Source of the DNA: Polyangia bacterium | Lineage (GTDB): Bacteria; Myxococcota_A; Polyangia; Nannocystales; Nannocystaceae | DNA: 64,000 nucleotides | Reading direction: 5' to 3' | Assembly: GCA_030430565.1 (NCBI GenBank) | Contig: JAUIKS010000004.1 | Coordinates: 141,992 to 205,991, forward strand | Part shown: piece after piece, positions 8,761-19,507 of the stretch | Position numbering within the stretch: the first letter of the stretch is position 1 | Layout of the letters: every line of letters begins with the position of its first letter | Position numbers and translations under genes: made by a program | Notes under the pieces: model-generated | Told to the model about the DNA's origin: nothing | What the model saw: the letters and a program-made list of their open reading frames with translations, nothing else | The model's database searches: none

Positions 8761-11700
8761 CGCAGCAGCTCCTCGTAGTAGCGCTGGACCGAGTCATCAA
8801 AGCCCCGCGGCGCGCCCTCCCGCATCGCGTCGAGCAGCTCGTCGCGCAGGCTCCGATCGCGCTCCGACTCGGTCGAGGCGCGCTCGCGGGAGACGCTGCC
8901 GGCCGGGGGCGAGCTGCGTCGCAGGCTGTCGATCGCGCGCTGCAGCGAGTCGAGCGCGCGCCGCTGGGTGTCGAGCGCGTCGCCGCTGCGCAGCCGACCC
9001 AGGCGCTCGGCGCTCTCGTGCATCGACTCGCCCGCGCGCTTGAGCGCCGCGCTGCCCTCGTCGGGCAGCTGGCTCGCGATCTCGTCCTTCAGGAGCTCGT
9101 CGGCCCGGCTCCGCAGCCCCTCCTGCAGCGTCTCGAGCTCTTGAAAGCGCTTGGCGTCGGGCGGGCCCAGGACCTCGGAGGGCGGCGCCAGCGTGCGCTC
9201 GAGCTCATCCCGCAGCGCCCGGGCTTGGTCGCGCATTCGCGTGAGCTCCTGACCCTCGCGCTCGCGCGTCTCGGCGCCCTCGAGCGCGCGGTCGAGCGCG
9301 TGGGTGAGTCGATCGGCGAGCTCAAAGCTCTCGAGCGCCCGCGCCCCGTCATCTTCCCCGGCGCGCCCGCCGAAACCCTGGGGGGTCTTCGTCGGCGACG
9401 TCATCTGGGGGGACTCGGGGGCGCTCGCCGGCTGGGGGGCGCTCGACTTCTCCAGCTGCCGCGTCTCCGTCGGCTCCGCGTCCTTCTTGGCGACTTCGCC
9501 GACTTCGCCGGCGGCCGCGCGCGGCTGATCGCCCCCCCCATCTTTGTTCGACGCGCTCGTCTCGCGGTCGTCTTGAGAGGACGCGCGCATCAGCTGCTCG
9601 AGCGCCTCGCGGGCGTCCTCGATCCCGCGTCGGCCCTCGCGACCGACGCGCGCGTCGTTGATCGACTCGAGGCGCTCTCGCAGCGACCGGGCCGCGCGCT
9701 CGAGCTTGCTGCGCTGGGCGGCCGCGAGCGGCTGATCCTCCACGGCGTCGCGCCAGCGGTTGTGCAGCGCCTCGCTGCGACCGCGCACGCTCGTCTCCTC
9801 GTCCTGGAGCCGGCTGAGCTCGCGCAGCAGCTTGATCCTGCGCTGCTCCTCGGGCGACACGCGCGCGTCCGCGGCGTCGTCCTGGGCCATGCGGTCCTGG
9901 ACCGAGTCCCGCAGATCGCGGATCTCGTCCATGGTCTCGTGGGCGCGCTCGAGCGCGCCGTCGACGTCGCCCCGCCGGACCTGCTCGAGCACGTCCTGGT
10001 CGCGGATCTGCTGCTCGAGCGCTTCGAAGGCGTCGAGGTTCATGAACTCCTCGCCGACCTCCTTGCGCAGCATCGCGCGGGCCTCGGCGATGCGGCGCAG
10101 ATCGTCGAGGATGCGCTGGTGCAGCTGCTCGATCGCGCCGCGCACGGACTCATCACCAGCGCGCAGCAGCTCGAGCAGCTCGATCAGGCGCTGCTGCGAG
10201 GCCTGCAGCCGGGCGACGAGCTGCTCGAGGCGCGTGATGATCTGGTTGTCGACCAGGTCGTCGACGCGGATGATCTCGTCCTCGAGCTGCGCGACCTGCT
10301 TGTCGTTGTGCTTGCCGAGGCGGGGCAGCAGGCGCTCGAGGGCCGCGTCCGTGGCCGCGTCGACCGAGCGTCGATCGAGGTCGCTCGCCAGCTCCCCGTG
10401 CAGCTCGAGCTCGGCGCGCTGCAGCGCGAGCAGGCGCCCGTGGATCGCCGACAGCGTCGCCACGTCGCGCTCGGGCGTCAGCGCGTCGACGCTGAGCGAG
10501 TCGATCAGCAGGCCCAGCGCCGCGAGCAGCTGGCCGCTCTGGCCATTGAGGTCGCGGGCGCGTCGGACTCGCAGCCGCGCGGGGCCGAGCACGCTCACGT
10601 CCTCCACCTCGTCCGGTCCCGCGAAGGCCAGCGTCATCATCCGGGCGGCGAGCAGGTCGACGGCCATGTCCCGCAGCTCCCGCAGGCCCTCGATGTTGGC
10701 CGCGTGTTCGCTCTCCTCGTCGCGCACCTCCAGCCGCATCCGGGCCGAGCGCGAGACCTTCCCCGGCGGGTCCGGCAGCGGCTCGACGCCGAGCCCGGGA
10801 TCGTTGTCGCGGACCTCGATCCAGTAGGTCAGCTCGGTGCGATCCTCGATCGCCAGGGTCGAGAGGTCCCAGGTGTAGCGGCGCGTCCACGAGCGCGCGC
10901 CGTCGGGTGGTGTCCCGGCGGACAGGCGCGCGGTCTCGACGGTCGCCTCGCCGTCCTCGCCGAGCACGGGCCGCTCAAACACCAGCGTCGCGCTGACCAG
11001 CCCGAAGTCGTCGCGGGCGCGGAAGCGGATGTCGACCGACTCCAGCTCCGAGGGCGCGCGGCGGCTCTCGGGCAGCGGCAGCAGCTCGACCTCGGGCGCG
11101 GCGTCGGCCTCGATCTGGATCGGCGTCGGCGGCGAGCGCTGATAGCGGGAGGAGTCGCTCGCGATCAGCCAGCTGCCGGGGCCGCGCGCGACGAAGGCGG
11201 CCGTCAGCGCGCGGGCGGCCCCCTCGTCGGGCGCGTCCGAGGTAGCGCTCTTCGGGACAGGTTGATCGCGCGGCGCGGCGCGCTCGAAGGGCACCCGCGT
11301 CACCGTGGGATCCGATCCCGGCGCGCGCCCTCGATCTTGCACAAGGGTCAGGTACACGCGATCGGGCCGCTCCAGCAGCTCGGGGTCGCGGGGGATCATC
11401 TCGAGCTCGATCTCGGTCCCGGCGGGGACCCGCAGCGCGCCGCTGGGGTTGCGCAGGATCCTGGGCGCGCGGCGGGTGTGCGCGGGGAACTCGAGGGTCA
11501 CGGAGAGCGACGTCCACGGCGGCTCCGGCGGGGGCAGGGGGCGGCCGTCGCGGCCCTCGAGCAGCAGCGCGTAGCCGGCCGTGAAGCCGTCGCTCAGGCG
11601 CGCGCCGGCGAGCAGCAGCAGGCTCGCGACCAGCAGCGTGGCGCCGACACGGACGCGCGAGGGCGGGAGCGCGTCCTCGGGCGCGGGGTCGCGGGCGCGC

Positions 11701-12149
11701 AGCCGGTGGCAGACATCCTCGACGTAGGCGCCGGCCAGCGTCGCGGACGAACCAGGAGGAGAGAGCGCGGCAGCGGCCGCACGGTCCGCGCCCTCGATCG
11801 TGGTCCACAGCTCGAGCGCGCCGAGCAGCTCGTGAAACAGCCCAGGCGCGCCCTCAATTCTGCCGACACGCGCGACCGTCCGGGCGGTCCGCAGCGGCGA
11901 GCCACAGGCTCGGCGCAGCGATAGCGTGAACCGCGCGATGCCCACGGCGAGCGAGATGGCGGCGACACCGACCGCGATCGGTCGGAGCAGGTCGCCGCGC
12001 GCGGTCCAACCGGCTAACAGCACCGCGACGGTCATGAGTCCAAGGGCGCCAGCGGCGGCGACCAGCGCCCCCCACGTCAGCTCACGCTGTACAAGGAGCC
12101 GGCGTACACGCGTCAAAAAACGCAGGATCTCGTGCGGGGGTCTCGCCAT
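8757..12149 (-). CDS. Giant DUF4175-like membrane protein with long coiled-coil domain
   Basis: 1130 residues from the ATG at 12149 (MARPPHEILRFL); a longer open frame upstream has no good start context. Two transmembrane helices (about residues 30-75) and a third (about 165-185) anchor it. A beta-rich periplasmic part with Ig-like character follows (about 200-470), then a very charged, mainly helical region (about 480-1100) rich in Glu, Arg, Leu and Gln that should form coiled coils. A Pro/Ser/Thr-rich patch splits it near 870-920. The topology and size resemble the poorly characterised DUF4175 family (TIGR02302-type proteins). Coupled by a 4-bp overlap to the metalloprotease, which suggests a shared envelope task. 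Function unknown. Confidence 0.82.
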   Translation of the reverse strand: MARPPHEILRFLTRVRRLLVQRELTWGALVAAAGALGLMTVAVLLAGWTARGDLLRPIAVGVAAISLAVGIARFTLSLRRACGSPLRTARTVARVGRIEGAPGLFHELLGALELWTTIEGADRAAAAALSPPGSSATLAGAYVEDVCHRLRARDPAPEDALPPSRVRVGATLLVASLLLLAGARLSDGFTAGYALLLEGRDGRPLPPPEPPWTSLSVTLEFPAHTRRAPRILRNPSGALRVPAGTEIELEMIPRDPELLERPDRVYLTLVQDRGRAPGSDPTVTRVPFERAAPRDQPVPKSATSDAPDEGAARALTAAFVARGPGSWLIASDSSRYQRSPPTPIQIEADAAPEVELLPLPESRRAPSELESVDIRFRARDDFGLVSATLVFERPVLGEDGEATVETARLSAGTPPDGARSWTRRYTWDLSTLAIEDRTELTYWIEVRDNDPGLGVEPLPDPPGKVSRSARMRLEVRDEESEHAANIEGLRELRDMAVDLLAARMMTLAFAGPDEVEDVSVLGPARLRVRRARDLNGQSGQLLAALGLLIDSLSVDALTPERDVATLSAIHGRLLALQRAELELHGELASDLDRRSVDAATDAALERLLPRLGKHNDKQVAQLEDEIIRVDDLVDNQIITRLEQLVARLQASQQRLIELLELLRAGDESVRGAIEQLHQRILDDLRRIAEARAMLRKEVGEEFMNLDAFEALEQQIRDQDVLEQVRRGDVDGALERAHETMDEIRDLRDSVQDRMAQDDAADARVSPEEQRRIKLLRELSRLQDEETSVRGRSEALHNRWRDAVEDQPLAAAQRSKLERAARSLRERLESINDARVGREGRRGIEDAREALEQLMRASSQDDRETSASNKDGGGDQPRAAAGEVGEVAKKDAEPTETRQLEKSSAPQPASAPESPQMTSPTKTPQGFGGRAGEDDGARALESFELADRLTHALDRALEGAETREREGQELTRMRDQARALRDELERTLAPPSEVLGPPDAKRFQELETLQEGLRSRADELLKDEIASQLPDEGSAALKRAGESMHESAERLGRLRSGDALDTQRRALDSLQRAIDSLRRSSPPAGSVSRERASTESERDRSLRDELLDAMREGAPRGFDDSVQRYYEELLR

Positions 12150-12334
12150 CGCGTCAGTTACGCCACGCGCATCGCGGAAGTCGGGTATAACCGCCAGCGC
12201 AGGGGGAGTCACCTGGCTCGACTGATGCCGCGACGTGGCGTGGGTCGCTGGTCCTCCTGCTCCAGCCCGCCCACACTGACCCCGCACAAGGTCGCGCGCA
12301 TATCAGATCGCATCGCCTCAACTTGTCATGTCTC

Positions 12335-12346
12335 GCGTTCGAACGC
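12335..12346. promoter_or_regulatory. Perfect palindrome in the divergent promoter region of the sigma-factor operon
   Basis: GCGTTCGAACGC is a perfect 12-bp palindrome in the 273-bp gap (12150-12422) between the divergent DUF4175-like and sigma-factor genes, 77 bp before the sigma start codon. Position and symmetry fit an operator or the promoter region of an autoregulated ECF sigma gene. In GC-rich DNA a 12-bp palindrome may be chance. Confidence 0.3.
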
Positions 12347-12422
12347 ATTCCGCACGGCCTCCGCGCCCTGTGCGCTCCCTGAATAGGGCGGCCTAACCCG
12401 CCGTCCAAGGACGAAGGCAAAC

Positions 12423-13100
12423 GTGGTTTCACCAGAGGCCGACGATCGCGAGCTGGTACTCGCCTCGCAACAAGGCGACCGACAAGCGTTCAAGTATCTG
12501 ATGCAGCGCTATCAGCGCAAGGTCTATCAGATCGCGTACGGGTTCTTGCGAAACCAGGAAGACGCGCTCGACGTCGTCCAAGAGAGCTTCATCAAGGTCC
12601 ATCGATACCTTGGGAACTTCGAGGGCAACTCGAGCTTCTACACCTGGCTTTATCGCATCGTGACCAACCTCTGCATCGATCACCTGCGCAAGAACAAGCG
12701 GCATCGCGCGCTCGAGTTCGATGATGGCCTTCGCCACGACGGCAAGGGCGAGGAGCCGGCGGGCACCGCGATCAAGCCGCTCACGAACATGGGCGATCCA
12801 GCCCATAGCCTCCAGCGTCGCGAGATCCTCCACGCGGTCCAGGACGGCCTGAAGTACCTCAGCGACAAGCACCGCGCCGTCATCGTCATGCGCGAGCTTC
12901 AGGGCATGTCCTACGAGGAGATGGCCAAGGCCATGGGTTGCTCCAAGGGCACGATCATGAGCCGGCTGTTCCACGCGCGGCGCAACATGCAAAAGCACCT
13001 CAAGGAGCGACTCGGCTACCAGGCCCGCGAAAAGGATTCCAATAAAATCCGATCGAGGAAGTCTAAGAACATGCAGACCCGGGAGGCTGCAGTTTCATGA
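12423..13100 (+). CDS. ECF-type RNA polymerase sigma factor (RpoE-like)
   Basis: 225 residues from a GTG start. Sigma region 2 is at about residues 10-85 ([17 protein letters not shown], then [13 protein letters not shown] and [19 protein letters not shown], the -10 recognition helix). Region 4 is at about 135-195 ([18 protein letters not shown], a helix-turn-helix for the -35 element). There is no region 1 or 3, as expected for ECF/group 4 factors. A basic tail of about 25 residues extends past region 4. The stop overlaps the anti-sigma start in an ATGA, giving matched production of both. Likely triggered by an envelope signal, given the exported products of its operon. Confidence 0.95.
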   Translation: MVSPEADDRELVLASQQGDRQAFKYLMQRYQRKVYQIAYGFLRNQEDALDVVQESFIKVHRYLGNFEGNSSFYTWLYRIVTNLCIDHLRKNKRHRALEFDDGLRHDGKGEEPAGTAIKPLTNMGDPAHSLQRREILHAVQDGLKYLSDKHRAVIVMRELQGMSYEEMAKAMGCSKGTIMSRLFHARRNMQKHLKERLGYQAREKDSNKIRSRKSKNMQTREAAVS

Positions 13101-13819
13101 CACAGGCCACACAACAGGTCTCCGAGTCGCAGCTCGACGCGTTCTTTGACGATGAGCTGCCCGCCCGCGAGCGCGCGATCGTGGAGCAGTTCTTGGCCGA
13201 AGAGCCCGACGCGATGGCGCAGTTCGAAGAGCTCGGACATTTGCGCCAGGCGATTTGCGACAGCTTCGAGGAGGAGGCCGCGCGCGTTCCCGAGGCGCGA
13301 TTTGAGCAGATCTGGGACGAGATCGAGCGAACGATCGACAGCGACGCGCGGCTGCAGAGCGCCGCGAATACGCGCGAGTCGATCTGGTCGCGACTGGCCG
13401 CGTTTATGCAGCCGGTCTGGCGGCCGGCGCTGGCTGTCGGCGGCGTCGCGGCCGTCGCCGCGCTGATCCTGAGCACCGGGCGTATCACCGATATCGACGC
13501 GAATAACGGACCGCAGGTCGCGTCGAAGACTGCGGCGGCGGACGACGAGTCGGACGCCGCGGTGAAGAAGGTGAATCACGAGGCCAAAGACGCAGCCCCC
13601 GCCCCGGCGCCGACCATCGCCGCGGCACGGCCTGTCAACGTCGCTCCAGAGGCGCAGGGACCGTTCCCGAAGCCGAACGAGGCGGCGGCCGAGATCGAGG
13701 AGATCGACTTCGGCACGAACGGCGGGCAGATCGATCAGATCGAGGGCAAGTCGGGCACCGTGACGGTCATCTGGGTGACCGAGGACGAAGATCCCGCGGA
13801 CAGTGAGCGCGCGCTATGA
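13097..13819 (+). CDS. Membrane anti-sigma factor lacking the zinc-binding motif
   Basis: 240 residues. The N-terminal domain (about residues 8-80; [20 protein letters not shown]) has the layout of anti-sigma domains next to ECF genes, but the HxxxCxxC of zinc-binding ZAS proteins is absent. One transmembrane helix follows (about 113-132), then a disordered periplasmic part rich in Ala, Pro and Glu. The DGELP-like DDELPARER segment fits the conserved D-G-E-L motif of this class. Four-base overlaps with both the sigma gene and the next gene make a tight three-gene operon. It probably holds the sigma factor at the inner membrane until a signal leads to its release or proteolysis. Confidence 0.85.
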   Translation: MTQATQQVSESQLDAFFDDELPARERAIVEQFLAEEPDAMAQFEELGHLRQAICDSFEEEAARVPEARFEQIWDEIERTIDSDARLQSAANTRESIWSRLAAFMQPVWRPALAVGGVAAVAALILSTGRITDIDANNGPQVASKTAAADDESDAAVKKVNHEAKDAAPAPAPTIAAARPVNVAPEAQGPFPKPNEAAAEIEEIDFGTNGGQIDQIEGKSGTVTVIWVTEDEDPADSERAL

Positions 13820-14343
13820 ACTACCGAATGACAACCCGCCGGCTGCTTGCATCGACACTCGGGCTGGCGCTGCTGCCCGCGCTGAGCCTCACCGCGGTCG
13901 TCGCGGCGCCGAGCGTCGCGCAGGCGGCCGAGGCCAGCGCCGAGTGCCAGGTTCACTCTGTGCTGGCGCTTAAGACAGGTGATGGCACGATCCCCGAGAA
14001 CCTCAAGTTCATCGCCGATCTGCTGAAGGCCGATCAGTTCGCGGCGTACAAGAGCTTCCGCCTGCTCGAGAGCAAGCACCTCGCGTTCGAGCACAACAAC
14101 CCGGCGTCCGCGACGATGACGACCGGCCACAAGCTCACGCTGGAGTTCCTCGGCGCCGACGCCGAGAGCACGAAGCTCACGCTGCGCGCGAAGCTCTCGG
14201 CGCGCTCCGGCGAGGGCTCGCTGGTCGACACGCGGCTGCACCTCCCCAACAACGGCATCGTGCTGTTCGGCGGCGTGCGTCACGACGACGGCAAGGTCGT
14301 CTTCGCGATCCACTGCAAGCAGGTCGCGGCCGCCAAGAAGTAA
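13816..14343 (+). CDS. Exported protein of the sigma/anti-sigma operon, unknown function
   Basis: 175 residues with a clear Sec signal peptide (RR at 8-9, hydrophobic core 10-31, Ala-x-Ala near 35-38). The mature part is about 135 residues of mixed alpha/beta character with two cysteines (CQVHSVLAL near the start and AIHCKQ near the end) that could form a disulfide. I do not recognise a family. Coupled by ATGA to the anti-sigma gene, so it may modulate the anti-sigma factor in the periplasm or be the first product of the response. Last gene of the operon: a palindrome and a GC-rich hairpin follow. Confidence 0.8.
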   Translation: MNYRMTTRRLLASTLGLALLPALSLTAVVAAPSVAQAAEASAECQVHSVLALKTGDGTIPENLKFIADLLKADQFAAYKSFRLLESKHLAFEHNNPASATMTTGHKLTLEFLGADAESTKLTLRAKLSARSGEGSLVDTRLHLPNNGIVLFGGVRHDDGKVVFAIHCKQVAAAKK

Positions 14344-14355
14344 TATGATTGTATG

Positions 14356-14377
14356 GTCATGACCCTTGGGTCATGAC
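14356..14377. repeat. Perfect 10-bp inverted repeat, copy 1 of a shared 3' element
   Basis: GTCATGACCC, two bases (TT), then GGGTCATGAC, starting 12 bp after the stop codon of the secreted-protein gene. The 18-nt core TGACCCTTGGGTCATGAC recurs exactly at 27052-27069, also just after a stop codon. A two-base loop is too tight for a normal RNA hairpin, so a protein site on DNA or a weak terminator stem are both possible. Confidence 0.75.
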
Positions 14378-14646
14378 TGTGCGAGCGGGCGCCCCCGTCA
14401 GCGTGAGCCGGCGGGGGCGATGTCGTTGGGGGCGCGTGTACAGGCAAGCATCGCGCGGCGCTCGGCTCGCGCGGGCACGCGCAGCTACGCGCCGAGGCGC
14501 GGCGCGGGTGAGCGGAGCCGCGCGAGCGCGGGGCGAAGTCGAGCGCGCGTGTGACGTCTCCGCGCGGGAAGCTCCTGCGCGGCCCAGGCGTGTTGGAGGA
14601 GGGGTGCGAAGACGATATGCTGCGTCCGGGCGTTGAGCGGCCGTAA
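14378..14646. other. Gap with a GC-rich hairpin after the sigma operon
   Basis: Contains a hairpin with arms CGCCCCCG (14390-14397) and CGGGGGCG (14412-14419) and a 14-base loop, with no T-run after it. It may act as a Rho-assisted terminator or mRNA-end stabiliser. The rest is very GC-rich, and no small gene or clear promoter for the following transglycosylase gene is seen. Confidence 0.4.
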
Positions 14647-17181
<2,535 letters not shown>

Positions 17182-17235
17182 GTCAGCGTCGTCACCGGCT
17201 CGTCCGTTCCTTTGCCCGCGCGCGCGATCCGGCGC

Positions 17236-18729
17236 ATGATGGACGGCATGCCCGTCCGCGGACTCGGTCTCGCCATCGGCGTAGCGATCGCGTTCGCGCC
17301 CATGGTCGCGGACGCCCAGGAGGTCCTCGTGCAGGGCGATCGCCGGATCGAGGATCCGGGCGCCCGCGGTGAGCGGAAGTTCCACGGCGAGGCGCGGCTG
17401 GGCGCGCGCGCGGGCTTCATCGTCGAGGACCCGATGTTCAGCGTCGAGCCGTCGGTGACCTTTGACCTGCGCGAGATCGTGCCCCTCGAGTTTCGGCTCG
17501 GCGCCGACCTTCGCCTGCGGATGGTCGATCGCGCGCCGGAGCAGGGGCAGGTGATCCGCGGGACCGACTGGGACGAGCCCGGGGACTTCATCACGATCCT
17601 GCAGGCGCTGCACTACCGCGACGCGTTCGTGTTCGCGCGGCACGGTCAGCTCGAGGTCGACCTGCGCGCGGGCGCGCTCGGCCGCGTCCAGCTCGGCCAC
17701 GGCAGCTTGGTGCAGGGCTACGCCAACAGCCTCGATGTCGATCGTCGGCGCACCGGGATCGACTTCGCGCTGCTGGTCGACGGCCTGCTGCTCGAGCAGC
17801 CCGCCGGGATCGAGCTAGGCCTGTTTGTCGCCGACCTCAGCGGACAGCAGCCGCTCGGCGCTCGGCTCGGCGGCCACTGGGCCGGCGCCGGGATCGGCTT
17901 CACCGTGATCGGCGATCCGCTCGCGCCCCGCGTGCTCGTGCCAGCCGAGCCGCCCGACGCGCGGCGGGTCGACGACACGAACTACCTGGTCTCGAGCGGT
18001 GGGCGCGGGGTCGTGGGGCTCGGGCTCGACTTGACCTATCGCTTCACCGATCGCTGGCGCTACTGGATCAGCCCGTACCTCGATCTCAACGCCATGCCGG
18101 GCCTCGGCCGCGGGCTGCACGCCGGCCTCGATCTCGAGTTCGCGCTGGGGCGACGCCGGGCCGTGCATCTCGGCTTCGTCGGCGAGTTCACCTACGGCGA
18201 CGAGAGCTACGATCCCAGCTACTTCGACGTCTTCTACTCGATGCAGCGCGCGCAGGCGCGGTTCGTCGCGTACCCCGATGACCTCCCGGCGGGCTTCGGC
18301 GCGACCGCGAGCACGAAGTACGGCTTCGTCGAGGCCACGGATCTGCGCGGCGCGGGCGGCTACGGGGCGATTCGCTTCGCCCACGACAGCGGCGGCTACG
18401 CCGAGACCGGCTACCGTTATCGCCCCGGCGCGCTGGGCCACAGCTGGGAGACCCGCGTCGGCGTGGACTTGCCCGAGGTTCAGCTCGCGCTGCTGCTCGC
18501 GCACCGCGGCGAGCTCGGCTTCAACATCATCGAGCCCGCGGGCACGCTCGTGAACTTCGAACTCAACGTGCCGGTGCTCCGCTACCTCGACGTCTCCGCG
18601 TCCGCCGGCTGGCTCCACAGCACGCGTCGGCCGGTCGGCGGCGACGCGACCGCGGGGCGCCCCGCGACCGGGTTTGTGGGCGGCGCCGGCCTCGTGCTAC
18701 TCGGGGTCGCGGGCCGCGTTCCGTGGTGA
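17236..18729 (+). CDS. Predicted outer-membrane beta-barrel protein
   Basis: 497 residues from ATG 17236 (ATG 17248 and TTG 17212 are alternatives). Signal peptide with hydrophobic core GLGLAIGVAIAFAP and cleavage near ADA-Q. The mature protein is a long series of alternating-hydrophobic strands with aromatic girdle residues (for example RYWISPYLDLNAM, VHLGFVGEFTYG and YAETGYRYRPG), as in large barrels. No known family motif. It starts 54 bp after the transglycosylase gene and may share its transcript. Its exact role (porin, transporter) cannot be told. Confidence 0.75.
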   Translation: MMDGMPVRGLGLAIGVAIAFAPMVADAQEVLVQGDRRIEDPGARGERKFHGEARLGARAGFIVEDPMFSVEPSVTFDLREIVPLEFRLGADLRLRMVDRAPEQGQVIRGTDWDEPGDFITILQALHYRDAFVFARHGQLEVDLRAGALGRVQLGHGSLVQGYANSLDVDRRRTGIDFALLVDGLLLEQPAGIELGLFVADLSGQQPLGARLGGHWAGAGIGFTVIGDPLAPRVLVPAEPPDARRVDDTNYLVSSGGRGVVGLGLDLTYRFTDRWRYWISPYLDLNAMPGLGRGLHAGLDLEFALGRRRAVHLGFVGEFTYGDESYDPSYFDVFYSMQRAQARFVAYPDDLPAGFGATASTKYGFVEATDLRGAGGYGAIRFAHDSGGYAETGYRYRPGALGHSWETRVGVDLPEVQLALLLAHRGELGFNIIEPAGTLVNFELNVPVLRYLDVSASAGWLHSTRRPVGGDATAGRPATGFVGGAGLVLLGVAGRVPW

Positions 18730-18762
18730 GCGCCGCCGCGAGCGGTTCACTCCAGGTCACCG

Positions 18763-19452
18763 ATGGAACGGCAGAAGCTCACGAACCTGATCGAGGGGGT
18801 CGGCCCCGCGCGCGCGCTGGAGCGCCTGCGCCCCTACGTGAGCGAGGCGCGCCAGGAGCGGATCGAGCGAGTGCTGCAGCACCGCGTGCGCTCGGTTCAG
18901 ATCGCGGTTGAGCGCCCCTACGACCCGCACAACGCGGCCGCGATCGTGCGCACCGCCGAGGCCCTCGGCTGCGGCCCGGTGCACGCGATTTCGGACATCT
19001 CCGGGATCCTGCGGGCGCGAAAGACGACGAAGGGCGCGATGTACTGGGTCGAGACGCAGCACTATCGTGACCTGGGCGATTTCCTGGCGATAATCAGGGC
19101 GTCAGGAATGCGTTTGGCGGGCGCGTGCGTTCATGAGAGCAACACAATCGAACTCTCGGCGCTCCCCATCGACCGCCCGCTCTGCGTCATGTTCGGCAAT
19201 GAAAAATCTGGCCTCAGCGAGGCGGCGCGCGCGGCCTGTGACGCGCTCTTCACCATCCCGATGGTCGGGATGTCCGAGAGCCTCAACCTCTCGGTCTCGG
19301 CCGCGATCACGATGTTCGACATCATGCAGCGCAAGCGCGCCGCGCTCGCGCGGCCGGGCGACGCCGACGATGACTGGCTGTCGCTCGCGCGCTGTCGATG
19401 GTTCGCGCGCGCGCTCGATGATCGCCTGGTCACCAAGCTGCTCGCCGGCTGA
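18763..19452 (+). CDS. trmH: tRNA (guanosine-18-2'-O)-methyltransferase TrmH
   Basis: 229 residues. All three SPOUT/SpoU motifs are visible: NAAAIVRTAEALG (motif 1, with the catalytic Arg), CVMFGNEKSGLS (motif 2) and IPMVGMSESLNLSVSAAI (motif 3), which form the knotted SAM site. The N-terminal helical extension (RLRPYVSEARQERIERVL) and the total length fit TrmH rather than the longer TrmH/RlmB type with an L30e-like domain. It methylates the 2'-OH of G18 in the tRNA D-loop. The C-terminal helix (about 195-225) is of the TrmH type. Neighbouring envelope genes are functionally unrelated. Confidence 0.92.
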   Translation: MERQKLTNLIEGVGPARALERLRPYVSEARQERIERVLQHRVRSVQIAVERPYDPHNAAAIVRTAEALGCGPVHAISDISGILRARKTTKGAMYWVETQHYRDLGDFLAIIRASGMRLAGACVHESNTIELSALPIDRPLCVMFGNEKSGLSEAARAACDALFTIPMVGMSESLNLSVSAAITMFDIMQRKRAALARPGDADDDWLSLARCRWFARALDDRLVTKLLAG

Positions 19453-19507
19453 GCCGCGCCCGCGAGCGTCGATTCGAAGCGCGAGAGAGACGAGACGCTA
19501 AGCCACT

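Noticed and set aside
8751..11924. A 1057-residue plus-strand open frame
   Set aside because: It is antisense to the DUF4175-like gene, is Arg/Leu/Ala-rich without domain structure and arises from high third-position GC.
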